NCBI GenBank assembly: GCA_934777095.1
Contig: CAKVNP010000156.1
Span: 1 to 5,778, forward strand
Origin: an uncultured Clostridium sp.
Lineage (GTDB): Bacteria > Bacillota > Clostridia > Clostridiales > Clostridiaceae
DNA: 5,778 bases
Direction: 5' to 3'
Position numbers and translations under genes: made by a program. This document shows positions 1 through 5,770 of this stretch, piece after piece (within the stretch, counting starts at the first letter, position 1; each line of letters begins with the position of its first letter). The notes beneath the pieces were generated by a model. The model saw only the letters and a list, made by a program, of their open reading frames with translations, was not told where the DNA came from and did no database searches.

Positions 1-762
1 ATTAGTCTCTTTATAAGTCTGCCATCCATGAAAATCACTGCCGCCAGTTACGCAAAGTTTGTATTTTTTAGCAAAATTAAAAAATTCATTACTACTATTT
101 TGAGAATGGCTTGGATGATATACTTCAAGACCCTTTAAGCCAAAGCATTTCAAATCCTTTAAGATATTGCCAACTTCTCTCTGCTTGTATATCTGACCTG
201 GATGTGCAAGCACTGCTATACCTCCTGCAGTATTAATAATATTTATAGCTTCTTTATAATTTAACTTAAATCCCTTCTCAAAGCCAGGTTTACCCTTAAC
301 CAAAAAGCTTTGAAAGGCCTGTTTATAATTTGTAAAATATCCTTCTTCCACCATAGCATAAGCAATATGGCTTCTGCCAATGGTTGATTGATTATTAGCA
401 ATTATTTTGTCTGCATCTAAAATGATATCATAATTTTTTAAGTTAGAAATAATCTTCTCAACTCTTTTTATCCTTTGTTCATTTAATAATTCAACGCTCT
501 CTTTAAGCATATTATTATTTACATCTATAAAGTACCCCAAAATGTGTAATTCTATATCTTTATATTCAGCGCTAAGTTCTATACCTGGAATTATCTCTAT
601 ATCATTATATTGCTTCCTTGTTATATATTGACTACCAATGCAATCATGATCAGTAATTGATATACATTTAACTCCATTTGCCTTAGCTATTTCAATTATT
701 TCTTCTGGAGAATACACTCCATCAGAATAGCAAGAATGAATATGTAAATCTGCATATTTCAT
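1..762 (-). CDS. PHP-domain metal-dependent phosphoesterase (TrpH/YciV/RNase AM-like), 3' end outside window
   Basis: Open for 254 codons from an ATG at 760-762 to the window edge with no stop, so the C-terminus is missing. A ribosome binding site AAGGTG (769-774) sits 6 bases before the ATG. The protein opens with the PHP signature DLHIHSCYSDG (His7, His9, Asp14), followed by ITDHD (His39), PGIE (Glu62), ELHILGY (His73), LAHPG (His187), YHPSH (His216, His219) and GGSDFHG (Asp243, His245). This is a full set of candidate metal ligands. Residues about 90-175 form a helical insert, as in the TrpH/YciV subgroup. Characterised members are a nucleoside 3',5'-bisphosphate phosphatase and E. coli RNase AM, which trims rRNA 5' ends. 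Such proteins are cytosolic and run about 270-290 residues, so perhaps 20-40 residues are missing. The exact substrate is inferred; a histidinol-phosphatase-like role is a less likely alternative. It is preceded by a terminator and a long structured leader, so it is probably transcribed alone or heads a unit running out of the window. Confidence 0.9.
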   Translation of the reverse strand, partial: MKYADLHIHSCYSDGVYSPEEIIEIAKANGVKCISITDHDCIGSQYITRKQYNDIEIIPGIELSAEYKDIELHILGYFIDVNNNMLKESVELLNEQRIKRVEKIISNLKNYDIILDADKIIANNQSTIGRSHIAYAMVEEGYFTNYKQAFQSFLVKGKPGFEKGFKLNYKEAINIINTAGGIAVLAHPGQIYKQREVGNILKDLKCFGLKGLEVYHPSHSQNSSNEFFNFAKKYKLCVTGGSDFHGWQTYKETN

Positions 763-781
763 ATAACACACCTTATCCTTT

Positions 782-828
782 AAGTGTTCTTCAAAATTAA
801 CCTTTATATTTTGAAGCATACCACACTT
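782..828 (-). promoter_or_regulatory. Predicted leader hairpin just upstream of the PHP gene ribosome binding site
   Basis: Two nested complementary blocks form one hairpin in the minus-strand transcript. The outer 6 bp pair 782-787 with 823-828 (AAGTGT/ACACTT). The inner 9 bp pair 789-797 with 808-816 (CTTCAAAAT/ATTTTGAAG), with a 10-base loop. The structure ends 7 bases from the AAGGTG ribosome binding site. It has no U tract, so it does not look like a terminator. A role in mRNA stability or translation control is inferred only. Confidence 0.45.
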
Positions 829-885
829 TAAACTTCTTACTCTTTAATTCTTATCCAAGCTTTTCTTTAATAAAAATATATCATT

Positions 886-914
886 ATAAGATTTAATTGT
901 AAATTAAATCTTAT
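886..914. repeat. 29-bp palindrome (13-bp perfect arms, 3-base spacer), possible operator
   Basis: The arms ATAAGATTTAATT (886-898) and AATTAAATCTTAT (902-914) are exact reverse complements around the spacer GTA. The palindrome overlaps a perfect TATAAT (883-888, minus strand) and lies about 125-150 bases before the PHP start codon. It is too AT-rich and lacks the following U tract expected of an intrinsic terminator, so a protein-binding operator is the better guess. No regulator can be assigned. Confidence 0.5.
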
Positions 915-943
915 TTATTATTATTAATTTACATTTTTCTCAA
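914..943 (-). promoter_or_regulatory. Weak candidate promoter for the PHP gene
   Basis: On the minus strand TTGAGA (938-943, 5 of 6 to the -35 consensus) lies 18 bases before AATAAA (914-919, 4 of 6 to the -10 consensus). Transcription would begin near 907, inside the palindrome at 886-914. An alternative is the perfect TATAAT at 883-888, but it has no recognisable -35 at 16-18 bases. In this AT-rich DNA either could be chance. Confidence 0.25.
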
Positions 944-984
944 AATTCATCCCACTACTTATTATATCTATTTCTATATAATAG

Positions 985-1008
985 AAAAAGTGCCTTGCGG
1001 CACTTTTT
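985..1008 (-). terminator. Intrinsic terminator after the DUF1292 gene
   Basis: A perfect 10-bp stem, AAAAAGTGCC (985-994) with GGCACTTTTT (999-1008), closes a four-base loop. On the minus strand the stem ends in TTTTT and begins 8 bases after the TAG stop. The A/T-symmetric arms could also stop plus-strand transcription. It separates the DUF1292 unit from the PHP gene. Confidence 0.9.
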
Positions 1009-1016
1009 TTAATTTT

Positions 1017-1343
1017 CTATTGATCAGCTAATACTTCACTGTAGTAAGTTGAAACTTTTTCAAATTCATCTTCTTCAGGAACTATTAATTCTCCATTTTC
1101 AGTTGATTTGAATAAATAAACTGAATTATCTTCTGGATTTTGAGCTAAAACATATTCATTTTCTTCATATTCAAAAGCATCAACGATTGGACATGATATT
1201 ATGTTTCCGTTATCATCTTCTAAATCAATTACGAAATGTTCATGTTCGTGTTCACCACATCCACATCCGCATTCATTTTCATGATCGTGTCCACAACCGC
1301 AGTCATTTCCACATCCACATTTATCTAATTCTTTTTCGCTCAT
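1017..1343 (-). CDS. DUF1292 family protein with a Cys/His-rich N-terminal extension
   Basis: A 108-residue acidic protein with a perfect ribosome binding site AGGAGG (1351-1356) 7 bases before the ATG. Residues about 37-102 match the DUF1292 (YrzB-like) pattern: a short beta-rich domain with the motif FxYEENEYVLAQ, then VYLFK and a late acidic FEKV stretch. The family is small, cytosolic and of unknown function. The N-terminal part is unusual. Residues 9-36 contain seven cysteines (9, 11, 15, 17, 25, 27, 29), mostly as CGC repeats, and five histidines (19, 21, 32, 34, 36), in HDH and HEHEH runs. This resembles metal-binding tails such as that of SlyD, so binding of zinc, nickel, copper or another soft metal is plausible but inferred. 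There is no signal peptide or membrane segment. The gene sits alone between two terminators. A TACAAT at 1378-1383 could be its -10, but I see no convincing -35. Confidence 0.9.
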   Translation of the reverse strand: MSEKELDKCGCGNDCGCGHDHENECGCGCGEHEHEHFVIDLEDDNGNIISCPIVDAFEYEENEYVLAQNPEDNSVYLFKSTENGELIVPEEDEFEKVSTYYSEVLADQ

Positions 1344-1489
1344 TGTAATTCCTCCTAAACTTTAATTAGTCTTTATCATTGTACCCCCAATTACAAAAAA
1401 ATAAAAGCCAAATTATTCTTTTTTTAAAATTATTTATTTTTTATTTTTTTAATTATGAATTACGAATGATGAATTATGAATTAATGTTA

Positions 1490-1507
1490 AAATCCCTTAG
1501 GGGATTT
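1490..1507. repeat. Small hairpin inside the inverted-repeat element
   Basis: AAATCCC (1490-1496) and GGGATTT (1501-1507) form a perfect 7-bp stem with loop TTAG. A U-rich stretch follows on the plus strand (1509-1522), so it could weakly terminate plus-strand transcripts, though no plus-strand gene is seen. Confidence 0.55.
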
Positions 1508-1524
1508 CTTTAAATATTTTTTCA

Positions 1525-1549
1525 AAAACTCCAGAGGAGTTTTCTCCTC
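1525..1549. repeat. Two mutually exclusive hairpins inside the element
   Basis: AAAACTCC (1525-1532) pairs with GGAGTTTT (1536-1543). GAGGAG (1534-1539) can instead pair with CTCCTC (1544-1549). The two stems share 1536-1539, so both cannot form at once. On the minus strand the first stem ends in a T run, giving a terminator-like shape; the other would block it. Confidence 0.5.
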
Positions 1550-1582
1550 AATTCATCATTCATAATCCATCATTCATAATAT

Positions 1583-1610
1583 AAAAAAGAGGCGTTCCCG
1601 CCTCTTTTTT
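1583..1610 (-). terminator. Strong intrinsic terminator after PFOR
   Basis: A perfect 12-bp stem, AAAAAAGAGGCG (1583-1594) with CGCCTCTTTTTT (1599-1610), closes a four-base loop. It begins 5 bases after the PFOR TAA stop and ends in six Ts on the minus strand. The symmetric A/T arms would also allow function on the plus strand. Confidence 0.95.
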
Positions 1611-1615
1611 CAATA

Positions 1616-4600
1616 TTATTGTTGATTAGCTAATTTCTTATATCCTTCTAATCTTTCCATTGCATCCTTATGAGTCTTTTCAAACAACTGATCTGCTGTT
1701 TCTGGGAATGATTTAGCAAGTGATGCATATCTTACTTCACCCATTAAGAATTCTTTAAAGTCTCCCTTAGGTTCTTTTGAATCTAAAGAGAATGGATTCT
1801 TTCCTTCAGCCTTTAATGCTGGGTTATATCTATATAAAGCCCAGTATCCACAATCAACTGCTTTTTTAGCTTCAGCTTGTGAATTAGTCATTCCTGCTTT
1901 AATACCATGGTTAATACATGGAGCATAAGCTATTATTAATGATGGTCCATCATAAGCTTCAGCTTCAGCTATAGCTTTAAGAGTTTGGTTCTTATCTGCA
2001 CCCATACATACTTGAGCAACATATACATAACCATAGCTCATAGCCATCATTCCTAAATCTTTCTTCTTTGTTCTCTTACCTGATGCAGCAAATTTAGCTA
2101 TTGCAGCAGCTGGTGTAGCTTTAGAAGATTGTCCACCTGTATTTGAGTAAACTTCTGTATCGAATACAAATACATTAACATTTTCACCTGATGCTAATAC
2201 ATGGTCAACTCCGCCGTATCCAATATCATAAGCCCATCCGTCTCCTCCGAAGATCCATTGAGATCTCTTAACGAAGAATTCTTTATCTTTTAAGATTTCC
2301 TTAGCAATTTCAGAATCACATTGGCTAAGAGCAGCTATCATATCGTTAGCTCTTTCTCTTGTACCTTCTGCTTTATCTGCTCCATCAAGCCATGCTTTTA
2401 ATACTTCTTTAACATCTTCAGTTAAATCAGAATCTAGAGCTTTCTTAACATTTTCTGCTACTCTATTTCTAATAGCTTGTACACCTAAGAACATACCTAA
2501 ACCATATTCAGCATTATCTTCAAATAAAGAGTTAGCCCAAGCTGGTCCAAATCCTTCTTGATTCTTAGTATATGGTGTAGCTGGTGCAGATCCTCCCCAA
2601 ATTGAAGAACATCCTGTAGCATTAGCTACCATCATTCTATCACCAAATAATTGAGTTATAAGCTTAGCATATGGAGTTTCTCCACATCCTGCACAAGAAC
2701 CTGAGAACTCAAGTAATGGTTGCTCAAATTGGCTTCCCTTAACTGTTGTTTTGCTCATTGGGTTCTTTTTATTTTTAACGCTTCCTACTGAATAATCCCA
2801 AGCTTCAATTTGTTCATGTTGAGAATCTTGAGGTTTCATTGTAATTGCTTTACCTGGAGCTGGACATACTTCAGCGCAGTTTCCACAACCTGTACAATCA
2901 AGTGGTGAAACTCCTATGCTATATCCATAAGCTTCTTCAGATTTTAATGCTTTAGCATTTACAATTTTCATTACAGCTGGTGCATTCTTTCTTTCTTCAT
3001 CATTTAATAAGAATGGTCTAATAGCTGCATGTGGACAAACAAATGAACACTGGTTACATTGAATACACTTATCAGCATCCCATTCTGGAACATTGATAGC
3101 TATTCCTCTCTTTTCATATGCAGCAGTTCCTGCCATGAAAGTACCATCTTCCATACCTGCTTTTACAAATGCTGATACTGGAAGTGAATCACCTTTTTGT
3201 CTATTCATTGGTTCAACGATATTCTTAATGAATTCAGGTAAATCTTTAGTTGCAGCAACTTCTTCATTTACAGCTTGTGACCATGAAGCTGGTACATCTA
3301 TCTTAACGATAGCATCTACACCTGCATCAATAGCTGCATAGTTCATGTTAACAACTTTTTCACCTTTTTTACCATATGAAGTTACTACTGCTTGTTTTAA
3401 ATACTTAACAGCATCTTCAACAGGAATAATGTTAGCTATTTTAAAGAATGCAGCTTGCATAATCATATTGATTCTTCCACCAAGACCAATCTCTTGAGCT
3501 ATCTTTACAGCATTTAAAGTGTAGAAATGAATATTCTTTTCTGCTATTACTCTCTTCATTTCAGCAGGTAATTTTTCTTCTATTTCTTCTGGAGTCCAAA
3601 TAGTATTTAATAAGAAGCTTCCACCATCTTTGATTCCTTCAAGAACATCATATTTATAAACATATGATTGATTATGGCAAGCAATAAAATCAGCTTTATT
3701 TATTAAATAAGGTGATTTTATTGGTTTTTTACCAAATCTTAAGTGAGAAACAGTAATTCCTCCTGATTTCTTAGAGTCATATGAGAAATATCCTTGAGCA
3801 TACATGTCTGTATGATCCCCGATAATCTTGATTGCACTCTTATTAGCTCCAACAGTACCATCTGATCCTAATCCCCAGAACTTACAAGCCTTTGTTCCTT
3901 CTGGTGTAGCATCTATATCAATTGTTGTACTTAATGAAGTATTTGTAACATCATCTACTATACCAATAGTAAATCCGTTCTTTGGTTCTTCTTGAGCTAA
4001 GTTTTCATATACAGCAGCTATGTGTGAAGGATTAGGGTCTTTAGATCCAAGACCAAATCTTCCGCCTACTATAATAGGAGCATTTTCTTTACCATAGAAT
4101 GCTCTAACTACGTCTAAGTATAATGGTTCTCCAATAGATCCAGGTTCCTTAGTTTTATCTAAAACAGCAATTTTCTTTACTGTTTCTGGAATTACAGCTA
4201 ATAATCTTTCAATAGAGAATGGTCTATATAATCTTACTTTTACTAAACCAACTTTTTCTCCATTTGCATTTAAATAATCAACAGTTTCTTCAGCAACATC
4301 AATTACTGACCCCATTGCAACAATTACTCTATCAGCATCTGCTGCTCCATAGTAATCGAAACAATGATAATCTCTACCTGTTAATTTTGTTATTTCAGCC
4401 ATATATTCTTCAACTACAGCTGGAATATCATCATAGAATCTATTAACTGATTCTCTTGTTTGGAAATATATATCAGGATTTTGTGCAGTACCTCTTGTTA
4501 CTGGATGATCTGGGTTAAGTGCATTCTTTCTAAATGCCTTTACTGCATCTTGATCAACTAATCCTTCTAATTCTTCTTGATCTAAAACTTCAATTTTTTG

Positions 4601-5137
4601 AATTTCATGTGATGTTCTAAATCCATCAAAGAAGTTTACAAATGGCATTCTTGTCTTAATAGCAGTTAAATGTGCTACTGCAGATAAATCCATTACTTCT
4701 TGAACTGAACCTTCAGCTAGCATAGCAAAACCTGTTTGTCTACAAGCCATTACATCTTGATGATCTCCAAAAATATTTAATGAAGAAGTTGCTAATGCTC
4801 TAGCAGATACGTGGAATACACCAGGTAATCTTTCTCCTGATATCTTGTACATATTTGGAATCATTAATAATAACCCTTGTGATGCAGTGTAAGTTGTTGT
4901 ATATGCACCAGCTTGTAATGACCCATGAACAGCACCAGCAGCACCTGCTTCTGATTGCATTTCCATAACTTTTACTGGTTGTCCAAAAATATTTTTTCTT
5001 CCTTGTGCAACCCATTCATCAACATGTTCTGCCATTGGTGAAGATGGTGTAATTGGATAGATAGCAGCTACTTCTGTGAACATATATGAAATATGTGCAG
5101 CAGCAGTATTACCATCCATAGTTTTCATCTTTCTCAT
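1616..5137 (-). CDS. nifJ: Pyruvate:ferredoxin (flavodoxin) oxidoreductase, single-chain
   Basis: A cytosolic enzyme of 1173 residues that oxidises pyruvate with CoA to acetyl-CoA and CO2 and delivers two low-potential electrons to ferredoxin or flavodoxin. Residues are numbered from the ATG at 5137. The N-terminal pyrimidine-binding domain carries YPITPSSP (Thr30), the catalytic-type Glu63 in MQSEAGA, and Arg113 in VSAR. A gamma/CoA-side domain begins near DGTVGANKS (about 426), and the EKR motif is at 675-677. Two 4Fe-4S motifs follow: Cys691/694/697/701 and Cys748/751/754/758. The proximal cluster should use Cys815, Cys818, Cys843 and Cys1074. Thiamine diphosphate/Mg binding is shown by GDGWAYD (Asp966) and YSNTGGQ (Asn999). 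All key residues are present. About 99 residues follow Cys1074, so the C-terminal extension of the Desulfovibrio africanus enzyme is absent. The start at 5137 is chosen because AGGGAG (5147-5152) lies 9 bases before it. The symbol nifJ is conventional and does not imply a role in nitrogen fixation. Confidence 0.98.
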   Translation of the reverse strand: MRKMKTMDGNTAAAHISYMFTEVAAIYPITPSSPMAEHVDEWVAQGRKNIFGQPVKVMEMQSEAGAAGAVHGSLQAGAYTTTYTASQGLLLMIPNMYKISGERLPGVFHVSARALATSSLNIFGDHQDVMACRQTGFAMLAEGSVQEVMDLSAVAHLTAIKTRMPFVNFFDGFRTSHEIQKIEVLDQEELEGLVDQDAVKAFRKNALNPDHPVTRGTAQNPDIYFQTRESVNRFYDDIPAVVEEYMAEITKLTGRDYHCFDYYGAADADRVIVAMGSVIDVAEETVDYLNANGEKVGLVKVRLYRPFSIERLLAVIPETVKKIAVLDKTKEPGSIGEPLYLDVVRAFYGKENAPIIVGGRFGLGSKDPNPSHIAAVYENLAQEEPKNGFTIGIVDDVTNTSLSTTIDIDATPEGTKACKFWGLGSDGTVGANKSAIKIIGDHTDMYAQGYFSYDSKKSGGITVSHLRFGKKPIKSPYLINKADFIACHNQSYVYKYDVLEGIKDGGSFLLNTIWTPEEIEEKLPAEMKRVIAEKNIHFYTLNAVKIAQEIGLGGRINMIMQAAFFKIANIIPVEDAVKYLKQAVVTSYGKKGEKVVNMNYAAIDAGVDAIVKIDVPASWSQAVNEEVAATKDLPEFIKNIVEPMNRQKGDSLPVSAFVKAGMEDGTFMAGTAAYEKRGIAINVPEWDADKCIQCNQCSFVCPHAAIRPFLLNDEERKNAPAVMKIVNAKALKSEEAYGYSIGVSPLDCTGCGNCAEVCPAPGKAITMKPQDSQHEQIEAWDYSVGSVKNKKNPMSKTTVKGSQFEQPLLEFSGSCAGCGETPYAKLITQLFGDRMMVANATGCSSIWGGSAPATPYTKNQEGFGPAWANSLFEDNAEYGLGMFLGVQAIRNRVAENVKKALDSDLTEDVKEVLKAWLDGADKAEGTRERANDMIAALSQCDSEIAKEILKDKEFFVKRSQWIFGGDGWAYDIGYGGVDHVLASGENVNVFVFDTEVYSNTGGQSSKATPAAAIAKFAASGKRTKKKDLGMMAMSYGYVYVAQVCMGADKNQTLKAIAEAEAYDGPSLIIAYAPCINHGIKAGMTNSQAEAKKAVDCGYWALYRYNPALKAEGKNPFSLDSKEPKGDFKEFLMGEVRYASLAKSFPETADQLFEKTHKDAMERLEGYKKLANQQ

Positions 5138-5146
5138 CGCATTTCT

Positions 5147-5152
5147 CTCCCT
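5147..5152 (-). promoter_or_regulatory. Ribosome binding site that sets the PFOR start
   Basis: AGGGAG lies 9 bases before the ATG at 5135-5137. It falls inside the coding region of any longer version starting at 5161, which has no purine-rich site of its own (the upstream bases read GTTCGCAAAAA). The next in-frame ATG, at 5126-5128, is 18 bases away and too far. Confidence 0.85.
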
Positions 5153-5187
5153 TTTATACATTTTTTGCGAACTTTCTAAAAAGACAA

Positions 5188-5223
5188 AAAGATACCGTAA
5201 ATTATAAAATTTAAGATATCTTT
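5188..5223. repeat. Imperfect 36-bp palindrome covering the PFOR promoter core, possible operator
   Basis: AAAGATA (5188-5194) is the exact reverse complement of TATCTTT (5217-5223). The symmetry continues inward through TAAATT/AATTTA (5198-5203 with 5208-5213), leaving two mismatched pairs plus a mismatched centre. It fills the space from just after the -35 box to the likely transcription start, a classic repressor position. A second pair, GCGAAC (5167-5172) and GTTCGC (5232-5237), flanks it almost symmetrically. No regulator family is recognised. Confidence 0.5.
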
Positions 5224-5229
5224 CGTCAT
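5201..5229 (-). promoter_or_regulatory. Predicted sigma-A promoter of PFOR
   Basis: A perfect -10 TATAAT (5201-5206) lies 17 bases from ATGACG (5224-5229), which matches 4 of 6 bases of the -35 consensus. Transcription would start near 5194 and give a leader of about 57 bases. PFOR can therefore be expressed independently of the upstream flavodoxin. Confidence 0.6.
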
Positions 5230-5262
5230 TCGTTCGCTATAATAATCCCATTAAACCTATTA

Positions 5263-5706
5263 TTAACAAGACTTATTAACTATATTTACCAAAGTACTAC
5301 CAAGATTTTCAGCAATCTTAATTTCTTCCTTGGATAGTGATTCTTTGACAGCTAATTTGCCAATCACTTCAAATCCACAATCTTCCATCTGAGCAGACCA
5401 TTTATGAATAAATTTGTCATCTCTCCAGCCACTTGAGCCAAATAAAACTAATGGTTTTTTGTCAAAATTCAATCCTTTTAAACTATTTACAAAAGGCTTC
5501 ATATCAATTTGTTCAATGTCATCGTCCACCATTGCAGGACTACCTAACGCTATTGCATCAGCTTCTGCAAGTTCCTCTATCGACACATCAACTACATGTT
5601 TTACATTAACATCTGCCTTATTAACTCTAGCACCATCTGCTATAGCATTTGCCATCATTTCAACATTACCACCATTACTCCAATATACTATTGAAATCTT
5701 GTTCAT
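5263..5706 (-). CDS. Short-chain flavodoxin with altered FMN-binding loops
   Basis: A 147-residue cytosolic flavodoxin-fold protein beginning MNKISIVYWS, the usual first strand of clostridial flavodoxins. Expected function: an FMN electron carrier replacing ferredoxin, plausibly accepting electrons from the adjacent PFOR. The phosphate loop reads S10-N-G-G-N-V-E16 where the family has S-G-T-G-N-T-E, so both Thr ligands are replaced (Gly12, Val15). The 60s loop is GSPAMVDDD (55-63): Met59 is kept, but Val60 stands at the glycine (Gly57 of C. beijerinckii flavodoxin) whose peptide flip tunes the semiquinone. The 90s loop FGSSGWRDDKF (89-99) keeps Trp94, the likely flavin-stacking residue, with Ser92 for Tyr and Arg95 for Gly. 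It could be a flavodoxin of shifted potential, or a flavodoxin-like protein with weak or other ligand binding. Length is normal. The start at 5706 is set by GAGGTG (5714-5719), 7 bases upstream. The gap to PFOR is 125 bases with no strong terminator, so some read-through is possible. Confidence 0.9.
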   Translation of the reverse strand: MNKISIVYWSNGGNVEMMANAIADGARVNKADVNVKHVVDVSIEELAEADAIALGSPAMVDDDIEQIDMKPFVNSLKGLNFDKKPLVLFGSSGWRDDKFIHKWSAQMEDCGFEVIGKLAVKESLSKEEIKIAENLGSTLVNIVNKSC

Positions 5707-5713
5707 ATCGTAG

Positions 5714-5719
5714 CACCTC
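5714..5719 (-). promoter_or_regulatory. Ribosome binding site that sets the flavodoxin start
   Basis: GAGGTG ends 7 bases before the ATG at 5704-5706. It overlaps the in-frame ATG at 5719-5721, which would add five residues unlike any flavodoxin N-terminus and has no site of its own. The shorter start is preferred. Confidence 0.85.
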
Positions 5720-5764
5720 ATAATATTTTGTATTTAATTCTAGTCCATTTTTACCATCTATTTA

Positions 5765-5770
5765 ATTATA
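5765..5770 (-). promoter_or_regulatory. Possible -10 box for the flavodoxin gene
   Basis: A perfect TATAAT on the minus strand, about 58 bases before the flavodoxin ATG. The matching -35 would lie beyond the window edge and cannot be checked. A TAGAAT at 5737-5742 is a weaker alternative with a poor -35. Confidence 0.3.

Larger units (their letters stand above)
1452..1580. repeat. 129-bp MITE-like element with inverted arrays of a 7-bp unit
   Basis: The left arm (1452-1482) is a tandem run of heptamers: ATTATGA, ATTACGA, ATGATGA, ATTATGA, ATT. The right arm (1550-1580), read on the opposite strand, is ATTATGA, ATGATGG, ATTATGA, ATGATGA, ATT. The two 31-base arms are 26/31 identical as inverted repeats. 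Between them lie two small GC-containing hairpins (1490-1507 and 1525-1549). There is no coding potential and no clear target-site duplication. The element fills most of the gap between the PFOR terminator and the DUF1292 gene. It looks like a non-autonomous dispersed element, but only one copy is visible, so mobility is inferred. Confidence 0.7.

Noticed and set aside
1452..1580. CRISPR array or IS end
   Set aside because: The repeats are 7-bp degenerate units without spacers, and there is no cas gene or transposase.
3093..3341. Plus-strand open frame of 82 codons inside PFOR
   Set aside because: Lies wholly antisense to strongly conserved PFOR sequence, including the EKR region, and encodes no recognisable protein.
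4219..4446. Plus-strand open frame of 75 codons
   Set aside because: Low-complexity Leu/Gln/His-rich translation, typical of reading antisense through AT-rich coding DNA of PFOR.
4800..5015. Minus-strand open frame of 71 codons in another frame of PFOR
   Set aside because: Out-of-frame shadow of the highly conserved N-terminal PFOR domain; no family resemblance.
1616..5137. Evidence for a role of PFOR in nitrogen fixation, given the name nifJ
   Set aside because: No nif genes are present; the flavodoxin and housekeeping context fit central fermentation.
5260..5280. Possible Rex (NADH-sensing repressor) site from repeated GTTAATAA
   Set aside because: The two copies (5260-5267 and 5273-5280) are direct repeats, whereas Rex needs the inverted TTGTTAA-N4-TTAACAA arrangement. 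They also fall in or at the end of flavodoxin coding sequence, more than 30 bases upstream of the PFOR -35.
5414..5713. Plus-strand open frame of 99 codons opposite the flavodoxin
   Set aside because: Ser/Ala/Ile-rich antisense translation; the minus-strand frame encodes a clear flavodoxin with a good ribosome binding site.
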